Shown here: one piece after another, positions 26,919 to 36,832 of the stretch | How positions within the stretch are numbered: the stretch's first letter is position 1 | Layout: every line of letters begins with the position of its first letter | DNA from: Planococcus ruber | GTDB lineage: Bacteria > Bacillota > Bacilli > Bacillales_A > Planococcaceae | NCBI RefSeq assembly: GCF_022819085.1 | Contig: NZ_JALHAG010000001.1 | Span: 331,395-395,394 of the forward strand | DNA: 64,000 nucleotides | Reading direction: 5' to 3' | Notes under the pieces: generated by a model | The model's input: the letters and a program-made list of their open reading frames with translations, nothing else | What the model was told of the DNA's origin: nothing | Databases searched by the model: none | Made by a program: the position numbers and the translations under genes

Positions 26919-28478
26919 ATGGGGTTTACCGAGATCATCTTCGCTTTGCTTGGTATCATCGTCGGTGCAGTTGTTGGATATGTTGTGTTAAAGAAAGCAA
27001 ACGACTCCAATATAGCAGGCGCTAAAAATTCTGCGGAGCAAATTATTGAAGATGCAAAACGTGAAGCGGAAGCGTTGAAGAAAGAAGCTTTATTGGAAGC
27101 GAAAGACGAAAATCATAAATTGCGTACTGAAACAGAATCTGAAATTCGGGAACGCCGATTAGAACTTCAAAAGCAAGAAAATCGGTTGTTGCAGAGAGAA
27201 GAAAATTTGGATCGCAAGGATGATGCATTAAACAAACGAGAAGCGAGTCTTGAACGCAAAGATGAATCGCTTGCAGAAAAACAACAGCATATTGGACAGA
27301 TGGAAAGCAAAGCTGAAGAATTAGTTCGTCAGCAACAGTCCGAAATGGAACGCATTTCCTCTTTAACCCGCGAAGAAGCCAAATCGATCATCCTCCAGCA
27401 AGTTGAAAATGAACTTTCGACGGATATTGCAGTGATGATGAAAGAAACAGAAGCGCGTGCGAAAGAAGAATCGGACAAAAAAGCGAAAAATATCCTGTCA
27501 TTGGCCATGCAGCGTTTTGCAGCTGACCATGTAGCTGAAACTACGGTTTCAGTGGTCAACTTGCCGAATGACGAGATGAAGGGCCGGATTATCGGACGTG
27601 AAGGAAGAAACATCCGTACATTGGAAACGTTGACGGGCATCGATCTAATCATTGATGACACGCCAGAAGCGGTAATCCTATCCGGCTTTGATCCAATTCG
27701 CCGTGAAACCGCTCGATTGGCACTTGAAAAGCTGGTTTCCGATGGCCGAATCCACCCGGCGCGCATTGAAGAAATGGTCGAAAAATCAAGAAGAGAAGTG
27801 GATGAGCAAATCCGGGAAATCGGAGAGCAGACAACATTTGATGTCGGCGTCCATAACCTTCATCCAGATTTGATTAAGATCCTTGGCCGTCTCCGTTACC
27901 GTACAAGCTATGGACAGAATGTCTTGAAGCACTCTGTCGAAGTAGCGTTTTTGTCCGGGTTAATGGCAGCGGAACTTGGAGAAGATGTGACACTCGCAAG
28001 ACGCGCAGGTTTGCTTCATGACATCGGTAAAGCGATCGACCATGAAGTCGAAGGCAGCCATGTTGAAATCGGAGTGGAACTTGGAACGAAATACAAAGAA
28101 CATCCAGTGGTGATCAACAGCATCGCTTCCCACCACGGCGATACAGAAGCGACCTCTATCATTTCGGTGATTGTCGCTGCCGCTGATGCCTTGTCAGCTG
28201 CACGTCCAGGTGCTCGAAGCGAAACATTGGAAAACTATATTCGCCGCCTTGAAAAACTTGAAGAGATTTCCGAGTCTTATGAAGGCGTAGAGAAATCATT
28301 TGCGATTCAGGCAGGACGCGAAATCCGCATTATGGTTCGTCCGGAACAGATCGATGATATGACTGCGCATCGTCTCGCACGCGACATCCGCAAGCGGATT
28401 GAAGAAGAACTGGACTACCCGGGCCACATCAAAGTGACCGTGATTCGAGAAACAAGAGCAGTTGAATACGCAAAATAA
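26919..28478 (+). CDS. rny: Ribonuclease Y
   Basis: A 519-residue membrane-anchored endoribonuclease that starts decay of many mRNAs in Bacillales. In order: an N-terminal membrane span ([20 protein letters not shown]), a long coiled coil (about residues 30-200, rich in Glu/Lys/Arg), a KH domain ([20 protein letters not shown] near 223) and an HD domain ([15 protein letters not shown] near 363). B. subtilis RNase Y has 520 residues. GAGGAGGTGTCC precedes the ATG. It has its own promoter and terminator. Confidence 0.97.
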   Translation: MGFTEIIFALLGIIVGAVVGYVVLKKANDSNIAGAKNSAEQIIEDAKREAEALKKEALLEAKDENHKLRTETESEIRERRLELQKQENRLLQREENLDRKDDALNKREASLERKDESLAEKQQHIGQMESKAEELVRQQQSEMERISSLTREEAKSIILQQVENELSTDIAVMMKETEARAKEESDKKAKNILSLAMQRFAADHVAETTVSVVNLPNDEMKGRIIGREGRNIRTLETLTGIDLIIDDTPEAVILSGFDPIRRETARLALEKLVSDGRIHPARIEEMVEKSRREVDEQIREIGEQTTFDVGVHNLHPDLIKILGRLRYRTSYGQNVLKHSVEVAFLSGLMAAELGEDVTLARRAGLLHDIGKAIDHEVEGSHVEIGVELGTKYKEHPVVINSIASHHGDTEATSIISVIVAAADALSAARPGARSETLENYIRRLEKLEEISESYEGVEKSFAIQAGREIRIMVRPEQIDDMTAHRLARDIRKRIEEELDYPGHIKVTVIRETRAVEYAK

Positions 28479-28484
28479 TAGGAT

Positions 28485-28523
28485 AAAGGCTTCGATGAAT
28501 GTCTATTCAAAGAAGCCTTTTTC
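28485..28523 (+). terminator. rny terminator
   Basis: AAAGGCTTC (28485-28493) and GAAGCCTTT (28512-28520) with an inner TGAAT/ATTCA stem, followed by TTC. Confidence 0.85.
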
Positions 28524-28544
28524 TTATGGAAAAAGGTGAACAGA

Positions 28545-29342
28545 ATGAAAGTATTATTTATTGGAGATATCGTCGGTTCAATCGGCAGAGAAGCGCTGGA
28601 GTCCTATTTGCCGCGTTTGAAAAGAAAATACAACCCGGATGTGGTGATCGCGAATGGTGAAAATGCTGCAGCGGGCCGCGGGATTACGAAAGCCATCTAT
28701 CAGGATTTGCTCTTCATGGGCGTCGATATGATCACCATGGGCAACCACACGTGGGACCAAAAAGAGATTTTCGATTTTATTGACGAAGTGGATTATTTGA
28801 TCCGGCCCGCGAACTTTTCGGAGGAGGCCCCTGGACAGGGAATGGCCACAGTGACCAAAAACGGGAAGACGCTTTCGGTCATCAATCTTCACGGCCGTGT
28901 GTTCTTGCCGCCGCATGAAGATCCATTCCAAAAAGCGGATGAACTAGTAGAAGAAGCCAAAGCGATTTCTCCGCTTGTCTTCGTTGATTTTCATGCAGAA
29001 GCAACAAGCGAAAAAATTGCGATGGGCTGGCATTTGGATGGCCGGGCTTCCGTCGTGGTCGGGACCCATACCCATGTACAGACTGCGGATGCACGCATTT
29101 TGCCGAACGGTACGGCTTATATCTCGGATGTCGGCATGACAGGTCCATACGACGAAATCCTCGGGATGACGAAGGAATCGGTGTTGTACCGTTTCAAGAC
29201 AAATATGCCGACCCGCTTTGAAGTGCCGAAGCGCGGCCGTTCAGTGGTCAGCGGATTTTTTACTGAGCTTGACGACGCAACTGGAAAAGCGGTTTCATTC
29301 GAACGCGTATATATCAATGATGACTACCCTTTTAAAGGCTGA
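28545..29342 (+). CDS. ymdB: YmdB family metallophosphoesterase (cyclic nucleotide phosphodiesterase)
   Basis: A 265-residue calcineurin-like phosphoesterase. Metal-site motifs are visible in order: FIGDIVGSIGR near residue 5, ANGENAAAGRGI near 38, MGNHTWD near 65 and VGTHTHVQTADARILPNGTAY near 171. B. subtilis YmdB (264 aa) hydrolyses 2',3'-cyclic nucleotides and influences biofilm and motility programmes. ATG at 28545 follows AAAAGGTGA. In B. subtilis spoVS follows ymdB; here it is absent and ricA is next. Confidence 0.94.
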   Translation: MKVLFIGDIVGSIGREALESYLPRLKRKYNPDVVIANGENAAAGRGITKAIYQDLLFMGVDMITMGNHTWDQKEIFDFIDEVDYLIRPANFSEEAPGQGMATVTKNGKTLSVINLHGRVFLPPHEDPFQKADELVEEAKAISPLVFVDFHAEATSEKIAMGWHLDGRASVVVGTHTHVQTADARILPNGTAYISDVGMTGPYDEILGMTKESVLYRFKTNMPTRFEVPKRGRSVVSGFFTELDDATGKAVSFERVYINDDYPFKG

Positions 29343-29387
29343 CCGTTGCGCCTTCTTGTCGATTCTCCGACAATTGGAGCGGCTTCC

Positions 29388-29417
29388 TTGTAGAGTGGAG
29401 TGCTTATTCAGTATAAT
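29388..29417 (+). promoter_or_regulatory. Putative sigma-A promoter of ricA
   Basis: TTGTAG (29388-29393), 18-base spacer, TATAAT (29412-29417), about 75 bases before ricA. Confidence 0.65.
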
Positions 29418-29490
29418 AAGGTATAAAAATATGGCCACGAATGCTGGAAGGAAGGATACTAGCATCGGCCGAGAAGTGGGTGTCTAAAGA

Positions 29491-29916
29491 ATGGCGTATT
29501 CAAAAGAAGAAATTATTGCAAAAGCACGCGAAGTGGCGGATATGATCGCTGAAACAGAAGAAGTGGAATTCTTCAAACGTGCAGAAGCTCAAATAAACGA
29601 AAACCAAAAAGTTCGTGAAAAAATTGCCAGCATGAAGAGCTTGCAAAAACAAGCGGTCAATTTCCAGGCGTACGGCAAAGAACGCGCGTTGAATTTGATC
29701 GAAAGCAAAATCCAAAAAATCGAAGAAGAAATCGATGCTGTGCCGATTGTCCAGGAATTCAAACAGTCTCAAAGCGATGTCAATGCTTTGCTTCAAATGG
29801 TATCGACCGCTATCGCTAACCAAGTGACCAACAACATCATCGTATCGACTGGCGGCGACCTTCTTCGCGGCGAAACAGGATCGCAAGTAAAAAACAGCAC
29901 GCCAGGCAACTGTTAA
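29491..29916 (+). CDS. ricA: RicA/YmcA family regulatory protein
   Basis: A 141-residue, mostly helical protein of the YlbF/YmcA family, close to B. subtilis RicA (143 aa). The segment KEEIIAKAREVADMIAETEE at the start and SMKSLQKQAVNFQAYGKERAL in the middle are family-typical, and it ends in a Cys (residue 141). RicA with RicF and RicT forms a complex that helps RNase Y process certain mRNAs, so lying close to rny and ymdB is meaningful. cotE, which follows in B. subtilis, is absent. Confidence 0.9.
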   Translation: MAYSKEEIIAKAREVADMIAETEEVEFFKRAEAQINENQKVREKIASMKSLQKQAVNFQAYGKERALNLIESKIQKIEEEIDAVPIVQEFKQSQSDVNALLQMVSTAIANQVTNNIIVSTGGDLLRGETGSQVKNSTPGNC

Positions 29917-29919
29917 TTC

Positions 29920-30054
29920 GAAAAGCGGAAACGGCCGTTCAGCTCCGAAAGGCATAAGACGAGCTTCCGAAGCGGCGCCTTTTGCCGCACAGGAAGAAAG
30001 GCTTATGATCAGAGGGGCTGGCCGTTGGAGTCTGGCCAAAGAAAAGCGGAAACG
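29920..30054 (+). repeat. REP-like palindromic element bounded by 14-base direct repeats
   Basis: GAAAAGCGGAAACG occurs at 29920-29933 and again at 30041-30054. Between them is a nested imperfect palindrome: ACGGCC/GGCCGT outside, AGCTCC/GGGGCT next, then GCATAAG/CTTATG, and an inner CTTCC-GCGGC/GCCGC-GGAAG hairpin near 29962-29996. It fills the gap between ricA and mutS and carries no reading frame of note. Related cores are at 5839 and 10147. Confidence 0.65.
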
Positions 30055-30080
30055 CTAAAATCAATGTTAAAAATGAAAAA

Positions 30081-30115
30081 AGCTGAAAGAGCTTGCTCTT
30101 TCAGTTTTTTCTTTT
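30081..30115 (+). terminator. Terminator upstream of mutS
   Basis: CTGAAAGAGC (30083-30092) and GCTCTTTCAG (30095-30104) followed by TTTTTTCTTTT. It closes the ricA transcript. Confidence 0.88.
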
Positions 30116-30131
30116 CTCCCTATCTTTTTGC

Positions 30132-30137
30132 TATAAT
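30132..30137 (+). promoter_or_regulatory. -10 element of a putative mutS promoter
   Basis: TATAAT at 30132-30137, directly after the terminator and about 38 bases before the mutS start. The -35 region (TTCTTT at 17 bases) is poor. Confidence 0.5.
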
Positions 30138-30174
30138 AGAGGAACGACGAAAAGCTCGCGAAAGAGGTATGAAA

Positions 30175-32700
30175 ATGGCACCTACACCAATGATCCAACA
30201 ATATTTGCAAGTGAAATCCGAATACCAGGATGCGTTTTTGTTTTTCCGCCTGGGGGATTTCTATGAAATGTTTTACGATGATGCACTTAATGCTTCTCAA
30301 TTGCTTGAAATTACATTGACGAGCAGAGGCGGCAATGGGGATGAACGCATTCCGATGTGCGGCGTTCCGCATCATGCCGCACAGAATTACATCGACCAAT
30401 TGATTCAAAAAGGCCATAAAGTGGCCATCTGCGAACAAGTGGAAGATCCGAAACTGACAAAAGGCGTCGTCAAACGGGAAGTGGTACGCCTTATTACGCC
30501 AGGCACGCATACGGAAGGAAAGAGCATCGATTCCAAATCCAATCTATTTTTAGCGGCAGCGGATCAATTGCCGGATGGGTTTGCCTTGTCTTATGTGGAT
30601 ATCAGCACAGGTGAAGCGAGAGCTACATACATAACCGGAACTGAAAAAGCACTGCTTCAGGAATTGCAATCGCTGCAAATCCGTGAGTTGGTTGTATCGA
30701 ACCAATTGTTCTTGCTGCTTAATGAAGAAGCGCAAGATCTCGTTCTTTCGATTGAGACGATGGATGAAGTCTACCAGGCAGAGGAGCGCCTGCTGGCTGC
30801 ATGTCCTGAAGACTTGCGGCTCTCGATCCAGCGCTTGCTTTCCTATATTGCGCGGACGCAAAAGCAGTCCCTCGAACACATCCAGGCCTTTTCCTATAGC
30901 GAGAGCGGCCAGCTCCTGTCGATAGACTTCCATTCAAAACGGAACTTGGAATTATTGCAGTCGATTCGCGGAGGAGAGACGAAAGGGACCTTGCTATGGC
31001 TGCTTGATGATACGGTCACAGCGATGGGCAGCCGGAAACTGAAACAATGGCTGCACCAGCCCCTTGCCAATAAACGGCAAATCGAAAGACGCCAGTTTAT
31101 GGTTGAATCTTTGATTGAAAATTATTTTGTACGGGTTGAACTGCAATCCTTGCTTAAAGAAGTGTATGACCTGGAACGTCTCAGTGGACGCATCGCTTTC
31201 GGCAGTGCCAGCGGGCGAGACCTTGCCCAACTGCGCAGTTCATTGGAGAGAGTTCCAGCGATCATCGTGGAACTTCAAAATTCCGGCGATGATGTGCTGC
31301 AGGATTTCAGCCGCAAGTTGGACCGCTGCGGCGAGGTATGCGAATTGCTGGATGCGATCAGTGAAAATCCGCCGTTGTCTTCTAAAGAAGGCGGGGTCAT
31401 CCGGGACGGCTATCACGAAAAGCTGGATGAATACCGCTACGCTTCCCGCAACGGCAAAGATTGGATTGCGCAATTAGAGCAGCAAGAGCGCCAGCGGACG
31501 GGGATCAAATCGCTGAAAATCGGCTATAACCGGATATTCGGCTATTACATTGAAATTTCCAAAGCGAATATGCATTTAGCCGATCTGGAGCGCTATGAGC
31601 GAAAGCAGACATTGGCGAATGCCGAACGCTATATCACACCTGAATTAAAAGAAAAAGAAAGTTTGATCTTAACGGCAGAAGAAGAAAGCTTAACTTTGGA
31701 ATATGAATTGTTTGTGAAAATCCGTGAAGAAGTAAAGCAGTACATTGCGCGTATCCAGGAACTGGCCGCAACATTAAGCGGACTTGACGTCCTCATGAGT
31801 TTTGCGAATGTGGCGGAAAAATACCGCTTTGTAAAGCCCGATTTCAATAGTTCACGAGAAATTTCCATTATCGAGGGACGCCATCCGGTCGTCGAAAAAA
31901 TGCTGAATAAACAGCATTATGTGCCAAATGACTGCGTCTTGACGAATGACCAAAACATGCTCCTGATCACCGGGCCGAATATGTCCGGTAAAAGTACGTA
32001 TATGCGCCAAGTCGCTTTAACGATTGTCATGGCGCAAATCGGCTCCTACGTTCCGGCGGAATCCGCAAATTTGCCGATTGTCGACCAGATCTTTACCCGC
32101 ATCGGGGCCGCGGATGATTTGGTATCCGGGCAAAGTACCTTCATGGTCGAAATGCTCGAATCGCAATATGCGATTACGCATGCGACGGAACGCAGTTTGC
32201 TGTTGTTCGATGAAATCGGACGGGGTACATCCACCTACGACGGTATGGCGCTTGCGCAATCGATAATTGAGTATATCCACGAGAACATTGGGGCAAACAC
32301 GCTGTTTTCTACTCATTATCATGAATTGACGGCACTCGACCAGACGTTGGATAAATTAAGCAATGTCCATGTAGCGGCCATGGAGCAGTCCGGCAAAGTC
32401 GTATTCCTGCACAAAGTAAAGAAAGGGCCGGCTGATAAAAGCTACGGGATCCATGTGGCGGAGCTTGCCGAACTGCCGCAGCCGATTCTTTCGCGGGCCC
32501 GTGAACTGCTCGTGAGTTTCGAATCAGAGAACAAGAAACACGTCAGCGAAGTGGAGCAATTGTCATTTTTTGATGATCGCGATACCGAAAGCGAAGAAGT
32601 GCTTCAAGCGATAGCTGATGCCAATATCGCAGCTATGACGCCGTTGCAGTCGCTTCAATTATTGAATGATCTGCAAGTGAAATTAAGCAAGAAGGGGTGA
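30175..32700 (+). CDS. mutS: DNA mismatch repair protein MutS
   Basis: An 841-residue MutS. The mismatch-contact motif Phe-x-Glu is in GDFYEMF (Phe29, Glu31). The clamp and lever regions follow, then the ABC-type ATPase with Walker A GPNMSGKS (residues 600-607), the STFMVEMLE loop, Walker B LLLFDEIGRGTSTYDGMALA and the FSTHYHELTAL switch. It binds mismatches and recruits MutL. The ATG at 30175 is chosen over the one at 30169 because GAAAGAGGT ends right before the latter. It is four bases before mutL. Confidence 0.98.
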   Translation: MAPTPMIQQYLQVKSEYQDAFLFFRLGDFYEMFYDDALNASQLLEITLTSRGGNGDERIPMCGVPHHAAQNYIDQLIQKGHKVAICEQVEDPKLTKGVVKREVVRLITPGTHTEGKSIDSKSNLFLAAADQLPDGFALSYVDISTGEARATYITGTEKALLQELQSLQIRELVVSNQLFLLLNEEAQDLVLSIETMDEVYQAEERLLAACPEDLRLSIQRLLSYIARTQKQSLEHIQAFSYSESGQLLSIDFHSKRNLELLQSIRGGETKGTLLWLLDDTVTAMGSRKLKQWLHQPLANKRQIERRQFMVESLIENYFVRVELQSLLKEVYDLERLSGRIAFGSASGRDLAQLRSSLERVPAIIVELQNSGDDVLQDFSRKLDRCGEVCELLDAISENPPLSSKEGGVIRDGYHEKLDEYRYASRNGKDWIAQLEQQERQRTGIKSLKIGYNRIFGYYIEISKANMHLADLERYERKQTLANAERYITPELKEKESLILTAEEESLTLEYELFVKIREEVKQYIARIQELAATLSGLDVLMSFANVAEKYRFVKPDFNSSREISIIEGRHPVVEKMLNKQHYVPNDCVLTNDQNMLLITGPNMSGKSTYMRQVALTIVMAQIGSYVPAESANLPIVDQIFTRIGAADDLVSGQSTFMVEMLESQYAITHATERSLLLFDEIGRGTSTYDGMALAQSIIEYIHENIGANTLFSTHYHELTALDQTLDKLSNVHVAAMEQSGKVVFLHKVKKGPADKSYGIHVAELAELPQPILSRARELLVSFESENKKHVSEVEQLSFFDDRDTESEEVLQAIADANIAAMTPLQSLQLLNDLQVKLSKKG

Positions 32701-32704
32701 GGAT

Positions 32705-34558
32705 ATGGGGATTATTCGATTAATGGACGAGCCGTTATCAAACAAAATAGCAGCAGGTGAAGTGGTCGAAAGGCCCACATCCGTCGTCAAAGAATTAGTT
32801 GAAAATGCCATCGATGCTGGAAGTACCGCCATTGAAGTTCTTCTGACGGAAGCGGGCCTGACTTCCATCCAAATCGTCGATAATGGCGCCGGCATGGATT
32901 CAGAAGATGCGCTCCTGTCATTTTCACGGCACGCCACCAGCAAAATTGCGAACGAACATGATTTATTCCGTATCCGGACGCTTGGCTTCCGGGGCGAGGC
33001 GTTAGCGAGTATCGCTTCGGTTTCCAAAGTGACGCTCCATACGTCAAACGGCGAATCCGGCACGTATGTGCACATGGAAGGCGGCCGTTTGATCGAACAC
33101 CGGGCAGGGGCGCTCCGAAAAGGAACCGATATTCAAATCGACCAATTGTTTTTCAATACGCCCGCCCGTTTGAAATACATGAAAACCTTGCAGACAGAAC
33201 TCGGGCATTCCATTGATCTGATGAACCGCTTCGCTTTAAGCTATCCGGGCATTTCGTTTAAATTGTCGCATGATGGACGGATGATTCTTCAAACATCGGG
33301 CAGCGGCGACATCAAACGGGTGATATCGGATATTTACGGCGTTTCCATTGCGAAAAAAATGATTCCGTTTGAAGGCGAATCGCATGACTACAAGATATCG
33401 GGTTATGCTTCACTTCCCGAAATCACCCGTGCCAATAAAAATTACATTTCGCTATTCGTAAACGGGCGATGGGTCAAGCATTACGCAATTGCGAACACGG
33501 TCCATAAAGCCTATCACACGTTTTTGCCGTTGGAGCGGCAGCCCATCGTCGTCATGAACATTGAAGGCGATCCTTATTTGACCGATGTCAATGTACATCC
33601 TGCGAAGCAGCAGATCCGGCTCAGCAAAGAAAAAGAATTGATGGAATTGATCCATGCCACCATTCGCGGGACCATTTCTTCTGCCGTCCGGGCACCGGTC
33701 ATCGAAAAGCCGAAAGCACCGAAACAAACCCCTTCCAAGCAGCTGGATATTTGGAAATCCTCGTTTACCGTCAAAGAAGCGGTGGAGGAACTGCGTGGAA
33801 AAGAAGATCCGATTTTTGCGGAAGCTTCGCCTATTAAAGAATCGGTTCATCCTCCGGCGGAAGAAAGAAAAGTGTCCGAAACCACGCCTTTTGAAACACT
33901 GGAAGAAAAGCTGTACGATGAACAGCCGGAAATGCCTCCAGCCGGACCCGAATTCGAAGAAGACACGAGCCCGCAATTTCCCGAGCTTGAAGTAGTGGGC
34001 CAGATCCATGGCACCTATATCGTGGCGCAAAGCGATGACGGGTTTTATTTGATCGATCAGCATGCGGCGCAGGAACGGATCAAATATGAATTTTTCCGGG
34101 AGAAAGTCGGTGATATCGATGCCGGGGAACGGCAGGCGCTATTACTGCCGCTGACGTTCCATTACAGCCGGGACGAAGCGCTGCGCTTAAAAGACAGCTT
34201 AGACCTTTTGGCTGAAAGCGGGGTCTTTTTAGAAGAATTTGGCGATAAGTCTTTCATTGTCCGGGAGCACCCGACTTGGTTCCCTTCCGGATTTGAACAG
34301 GAAGTCATTGAAGAGTTGATCGAACAAGTGCTGGATGAACGAAAAGTGGATGTGAAGAAATTGCGGGAAGATGCCGCAATCATGATGAGCTGCAAACGTT
34401 CCATCAAAGCGAACCATTATCTTCAAAAGCATGAGATGGAACGGCTGCTGGCCGATTTGAAAAATGCAGAGCAGCCATTCACTTGTCCGCACGGACGTCC
34501 GGTCATTATCCATTTTAAAACATATGATGTAGAAAAAATGTTTAAACGCGTGATGTAA
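32705..34558 (+). CDS. mutL: DNA mismatch repair protein MutL
   Basis: A 617-residue GHKL ATPase. N-terminal motifs: IAAGEVVERPTSVVKELVEN, DNGAGM and TLGFRGEALASI. A proline/acid-rich linker (about residues 330-430) leads to the C-terminal dimerisation domain, which carries the endonuclease metal motif DQHAAQER from residue 451. This is the nicking type of MutL found in organisms without MutH. AAGGGGTGAGG precedes the ATG. It is cotranscribed with mutS. Confidence 0.98.
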   Translation: MGIIRLMDEPLSNKIAAGEVVERPTSVVKELVENAIDAGSTAIEVLLTEAGLTSIQIVDNGAGMDSEDALLSFSRHATSKIANEHDLFRIRTLGFRGEALASIASVSKVTLHTSNGESGTYVHMEGGRLIEHRAGALRKGTDIQIDQLFFNTPARLKYMKTLQTELGHSIDLMNRFALSYPGISFKLSHDGRMILQTSGSGDIKRVISDIYGVSIAKKMIPFEGESHDYKISGYASLPEITRANKNYISLFVNGRWVKHYAIANTVHKAYHTFLPLERQPIVVMNIEGDPYLTDVNVHPAKQQIRLSKEKELMELIHATIRGTISSAVRAPVIEKPKAPKQTPSKQLDIWKSSFTVKEAVEELRGKEDPIFAEASPIKESVHPPAEERKVSETTPFETLEEKLYDEQPEMPPAGPEFEEDTSPQFPELEVVGQIHGTYIVAQSDDGFYLIDQHAAQERIKYEFFREKVGDIDAGERQALLLPLTFHYSRDEALRLKDSLDLLAESGVFLEEFGDKSFIVREHPTWFPSGFEQEVIEELIEQVLDERKVDVKKLREDAAIMMSCKRSIKANHYLQKHEMERLLADLKNAEQPFTCPHGRPVIIHFKTYDVEKMFKRVM

Positions 34559-34610
34559 TCGGATATAGAAAATGAATGCCGTACATCTTATTCTCGGGAG
34601 GGGTCATGCA

Positions 34611-35531
34611 TTGAAAATTACGAAGAATTTTATCCGGGCAAGTGATCGCGTAGAAATTTACTACGAAATTTATGAACCGGAAAACCCGGTTGCCCATGTC
34701 CACATCATTCATGGCATGGCGGAACATTTCGGGCGCTACGAAGAATTTGCCCGGTTTTTGGCGAATCATGGCTTTGTTGTTTCAGGGCACGATCAACGCG
34801 GGCACGGAAAGACGGCAAGACGGAACGGCACACAAGGCTTCTTTGCTGATTTCGATGGCTTCAACCGTATTGTAGAAGATGCCGGTGAAGTAGTGAAAGG
34901 TGTCCAATCTCAAATCGGCGAACTGCCATTCATCCTCTTCGGCCATAGCATGGGCTCTTTCGTCGCAAGGCGCTATATCCAATTGCACAGCGATGAAATA
35001 GCGAAAGCTGTGATATCCGGCACCGGGGGAGACCCGGGTGTCGCAGGAAAAGCGGGGCTTTTATACGCTTTGGCCGCTGCAAAGTTTTCCGGGAAAGAAG
35101 CCGTCAGCCCGACGCTTGGCAAACTGACTTTCGGCAGTTTCATCAAACCGTTCAAAGACGAAGGATCGTTATTTGCCTGGCTCAGCCGGGATAAGGAAGC
35201 GGTCGAGAAATACGAAAATGACCCGATGAGCGGACAGCCTTCGACCAATCAATTTTATGTGGATTTGTTCCACGGGTTGAGTATGATCCATAAAAAAGCG
35301 GAAATCGATAAAATACGCAAAGATTTGCCCATGCTCCTCATCAGCGGCGCAGAAGATCCGGTTGGAGACAGCGGCAAAGGGGTGTTCGCAGCAGCCAAAC
35401 AATATCAGGAAGCCGGCATGACCAACGTGAAATTGTATTTAGCCGAAGGCGGCCGGCATGAATTGCTGCATGAAACCAATAAACAACAGCATTTTGACAC
35501 CTTAGTAGAATGGATGGGAAACAATGATTGA
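34611..35531 (+). CDS. Alpha/beta hydrolase, monoacylglycerol-lipase/lysophospholipase type
   Basis: A 306-residue serine hydrolase of the Hydrolase_4 (S33-like) group. The oxyanion region [20 protein letters not shown], the [10 protein letters not shown] segment and the nucleophile elbow GHSMGS are clear; a late Asp (GAEDPVGD) and His (GGRHELLHE) complete the triad. Related Bacillus proteins hydrolyse monoacylglycerols or lysophospholipids. The TTG at 34611 follows CGGGAGGGG; an in-frame ATG at 34572 is further from any site. The end overlaps miaA by eight bases. Confidence 0.85.
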   Translation: MKITKNFIRASDRVEIYYEIYEPENPVAHVHIIHGMAEHFGRYEEFARFLANHGFVVSGHDQRGHGKTARRNGTQGFFADFDGFNRIVEDAGEVVKGVQSQIGELPFILFGHSMGSFVARRYIQLHSDEIAKAVISGTGGDPGVAGKAGLLYALAAAKFSGKEAVSPTLGKLTFGSFIKPFKDEGSLFAWLSRDKEAVEKYENDPMSGQPSTNQFYVDLFHGLSMIHKKAEIDKIRKDLPMLLISGAEDPVGDSGKGVFAAAKQYQEAGMTNVKLYLAEGGRHELLHETNKQQHFDTLVEWMGNND

Positions 35532-36471
35532 TGTAATGGCCATTGTCGGACCGACTGCGTCCGGCAAAACGGCACTGAGTTTGGAACTGGCAAAGCGGCA
35601 CAACGGGGAAGTCATCAACGGCGACTCGATGCAAGTTTATCGCGGACTGTCGATTGGCACCGCTAAAATCGAAGCACATGAAATGGATGGGGTAGTCCAT
35701 CACTTGTTGGACATCAAGGATCCGGAAGAACCCTTTTCTGTTGCGGAGTACCAGCAATTGGTCAGAGAGAAAATTTCGGAAATAAAATCGCGCGGCAAAT
35801 TTCCCATTATCGTCGGCGGTTCCGGCCTCTATGTCCAAGCTGTGCTTTTCGACTACCGCTTTTCGGAGCAGCAGGCGGATGAAGAACTTCGCGGGAAATT
35901 GGCTGAAGAACTAAAGCAGAGAGGCCCTTTGGCCATGCATCAAAAATTGCTGGCCCTTGACCCGGAGGCGGATATTCATCCGAATAATACACGCAGAGTG
36001 CTGCGTGCCATTGAAATCAATATGGGCGGCCAGGCGAAGGAAGAGCGGACCAAGGCATTGTCTCCGATGTACAACGAACTGATTGTCGGTTTGGATATTC
36101 CAAGACCGGTCTTATATGAACGGATCAACGACCGCGTCGATGCCATGCTCCAAAAAGGGCTGCTGGATGAAGTGAAAGGGCTGTACGACCGCGGCATTCG
36201 CGAGGCCCAGTCGGTTCAAGCAATTGGCTATAAAGAAATTCTTGCTTATTTTGACGGGAAACTTGCACTGGATGAGGCCGTCAGCAAAATCAAACAAAAT
36301 TCCAGAAAGTATGCAAAACGGCAATTTACGTATTTTAAAAACAAATTGCCGATCTTTTGGATTGATGCTTTAGCAGCCGATGAAAAAAAGCAGGCAGAAA
36401 TTGAAGCGATGATGCAGGAAAATGAACGGGGCCGTCGAATAGAGCTAATAGCACGGCAAATCACAGAGTAG
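35524..36471 (+). CDS. miaA: tRNA dimethylallyltransferase MiaA
   Basis: A 315-residue enzyme that isopentenylates A37 of tRNAs reading UNN codons. The P-loop GPTASGKT spans residues 9-16, [17 protein letters not shown] is near residue 38, and [10 protein letters not shown] and the QAIGYKEI motif follow. Length matches B. subtilis (314). It is followed by hfq, as in many Bacillales. Confidence 0.97.
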   Translation: MIDVMAIVGPTASGKTALSLELAKRHNGEVINGDSMQVYRGLSIGTAKIEAHEMDGVVHHLLDIKDPEEPFSVAEYQQLVREKISEIKSRGKFPIIVGGSGLYVQAVLFDYRFSEQQADEELRGKLAEELKQRGPLAMHQKLLALDPEADIHPNNTRRVLRAIEINMGGQAKEERTKALSPMYNELIVGLDIPRPVLYERINDRVDAMLQKGLLDEVKGLYDRGIREAQSVQAIGYKEILAYFDGKLALDEAVSKIKQNSRKYAKRQFTYFKNKLPIFWIDALAADEKKQAEIEAMMQENERGRRIELIARQITE

Positions 36472-36494
36472 GGTTTATTCTAAGGGGGATATTC

Positions 36495-36719
36495 ATGAAA
36501 CCAGTTAACATTCAAGATGTCTATTTAAATCAGCTGCGTAAAAATAATATTTTTGTCACCGTCTTTTTACTGAATGGCTTCCAACTAAAAGGAACCATCA
36601 AATCTTATGATAATTTTACGGTGCTGGTTGAAACGGAAGGCAAACAGCAATTGATCTACAAGCATGCCATTTCGACGTTCTCGCCTGCAAAACCCGTGAA
36701 CATCGAACATCAAGAATAA
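36495..36719 (+). CDS. hfq: RNA chaperone Hfq
   Basis: A 74-residue Sm-like protein. Sm1 reads [20 protein letters not shown] and Sm2 includes [14 protein letters not shown]; the N-terminal [11 protein letters not shown] is the usual RNA-contact helix. Hfq forms a hexameric ring and binds sRNAs and A-rich RNA; its effect in Bacillales is often mild. It is 23 bases after miaA and followed by a terminator. Confidence 0.98.
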   Translation: MKPVNIQDVYLNQLRKNNIFVTVFLLNGFQLKGTIKSYDNFTVLVETEGKQQLIYKHAISTFSPAKPVNIEHQE

Positions 36720-36725
36720 GCGATT

Positions 36726-36755
36726 AGCCAGCCGGAGCGACCCGGCTGGTTTTTT
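36726..36755 (+). terminator. hfq terminator
   Basis: AGCCAGCCGG (36726-36735) and CCGGCTGGTT (36742-36751) with a T-run. Confidence 0.92.
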
Positions 36756-36758
36756 CAT

Positions 36759-36786
36759 TTGACAGAAGCGGAAGGGGGGTATACCC
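36759..36786 (+). promoter_or_regulatory. Putative promoter and GGGTATACCC palindrome upstream of the rhodanese gene
   Basis: TTGACA (36759-36764) and TATACC (36780-36785) with a short 15-base spacer. The -10 lies in the palindrome GGGTATACCC (36777-36786), preceded by more G residues. The short spacer and G-tract suggest control by a regulator; G-tract sites are typical of CsoR/CstR-type proteins, but the match is loose. Confidence 0.4.
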
Positions 36787-36832
36787 TTTTTAAGTAGCTT
36801 AAACTTACACAGTTAACAGGAGGAAATAAGCC

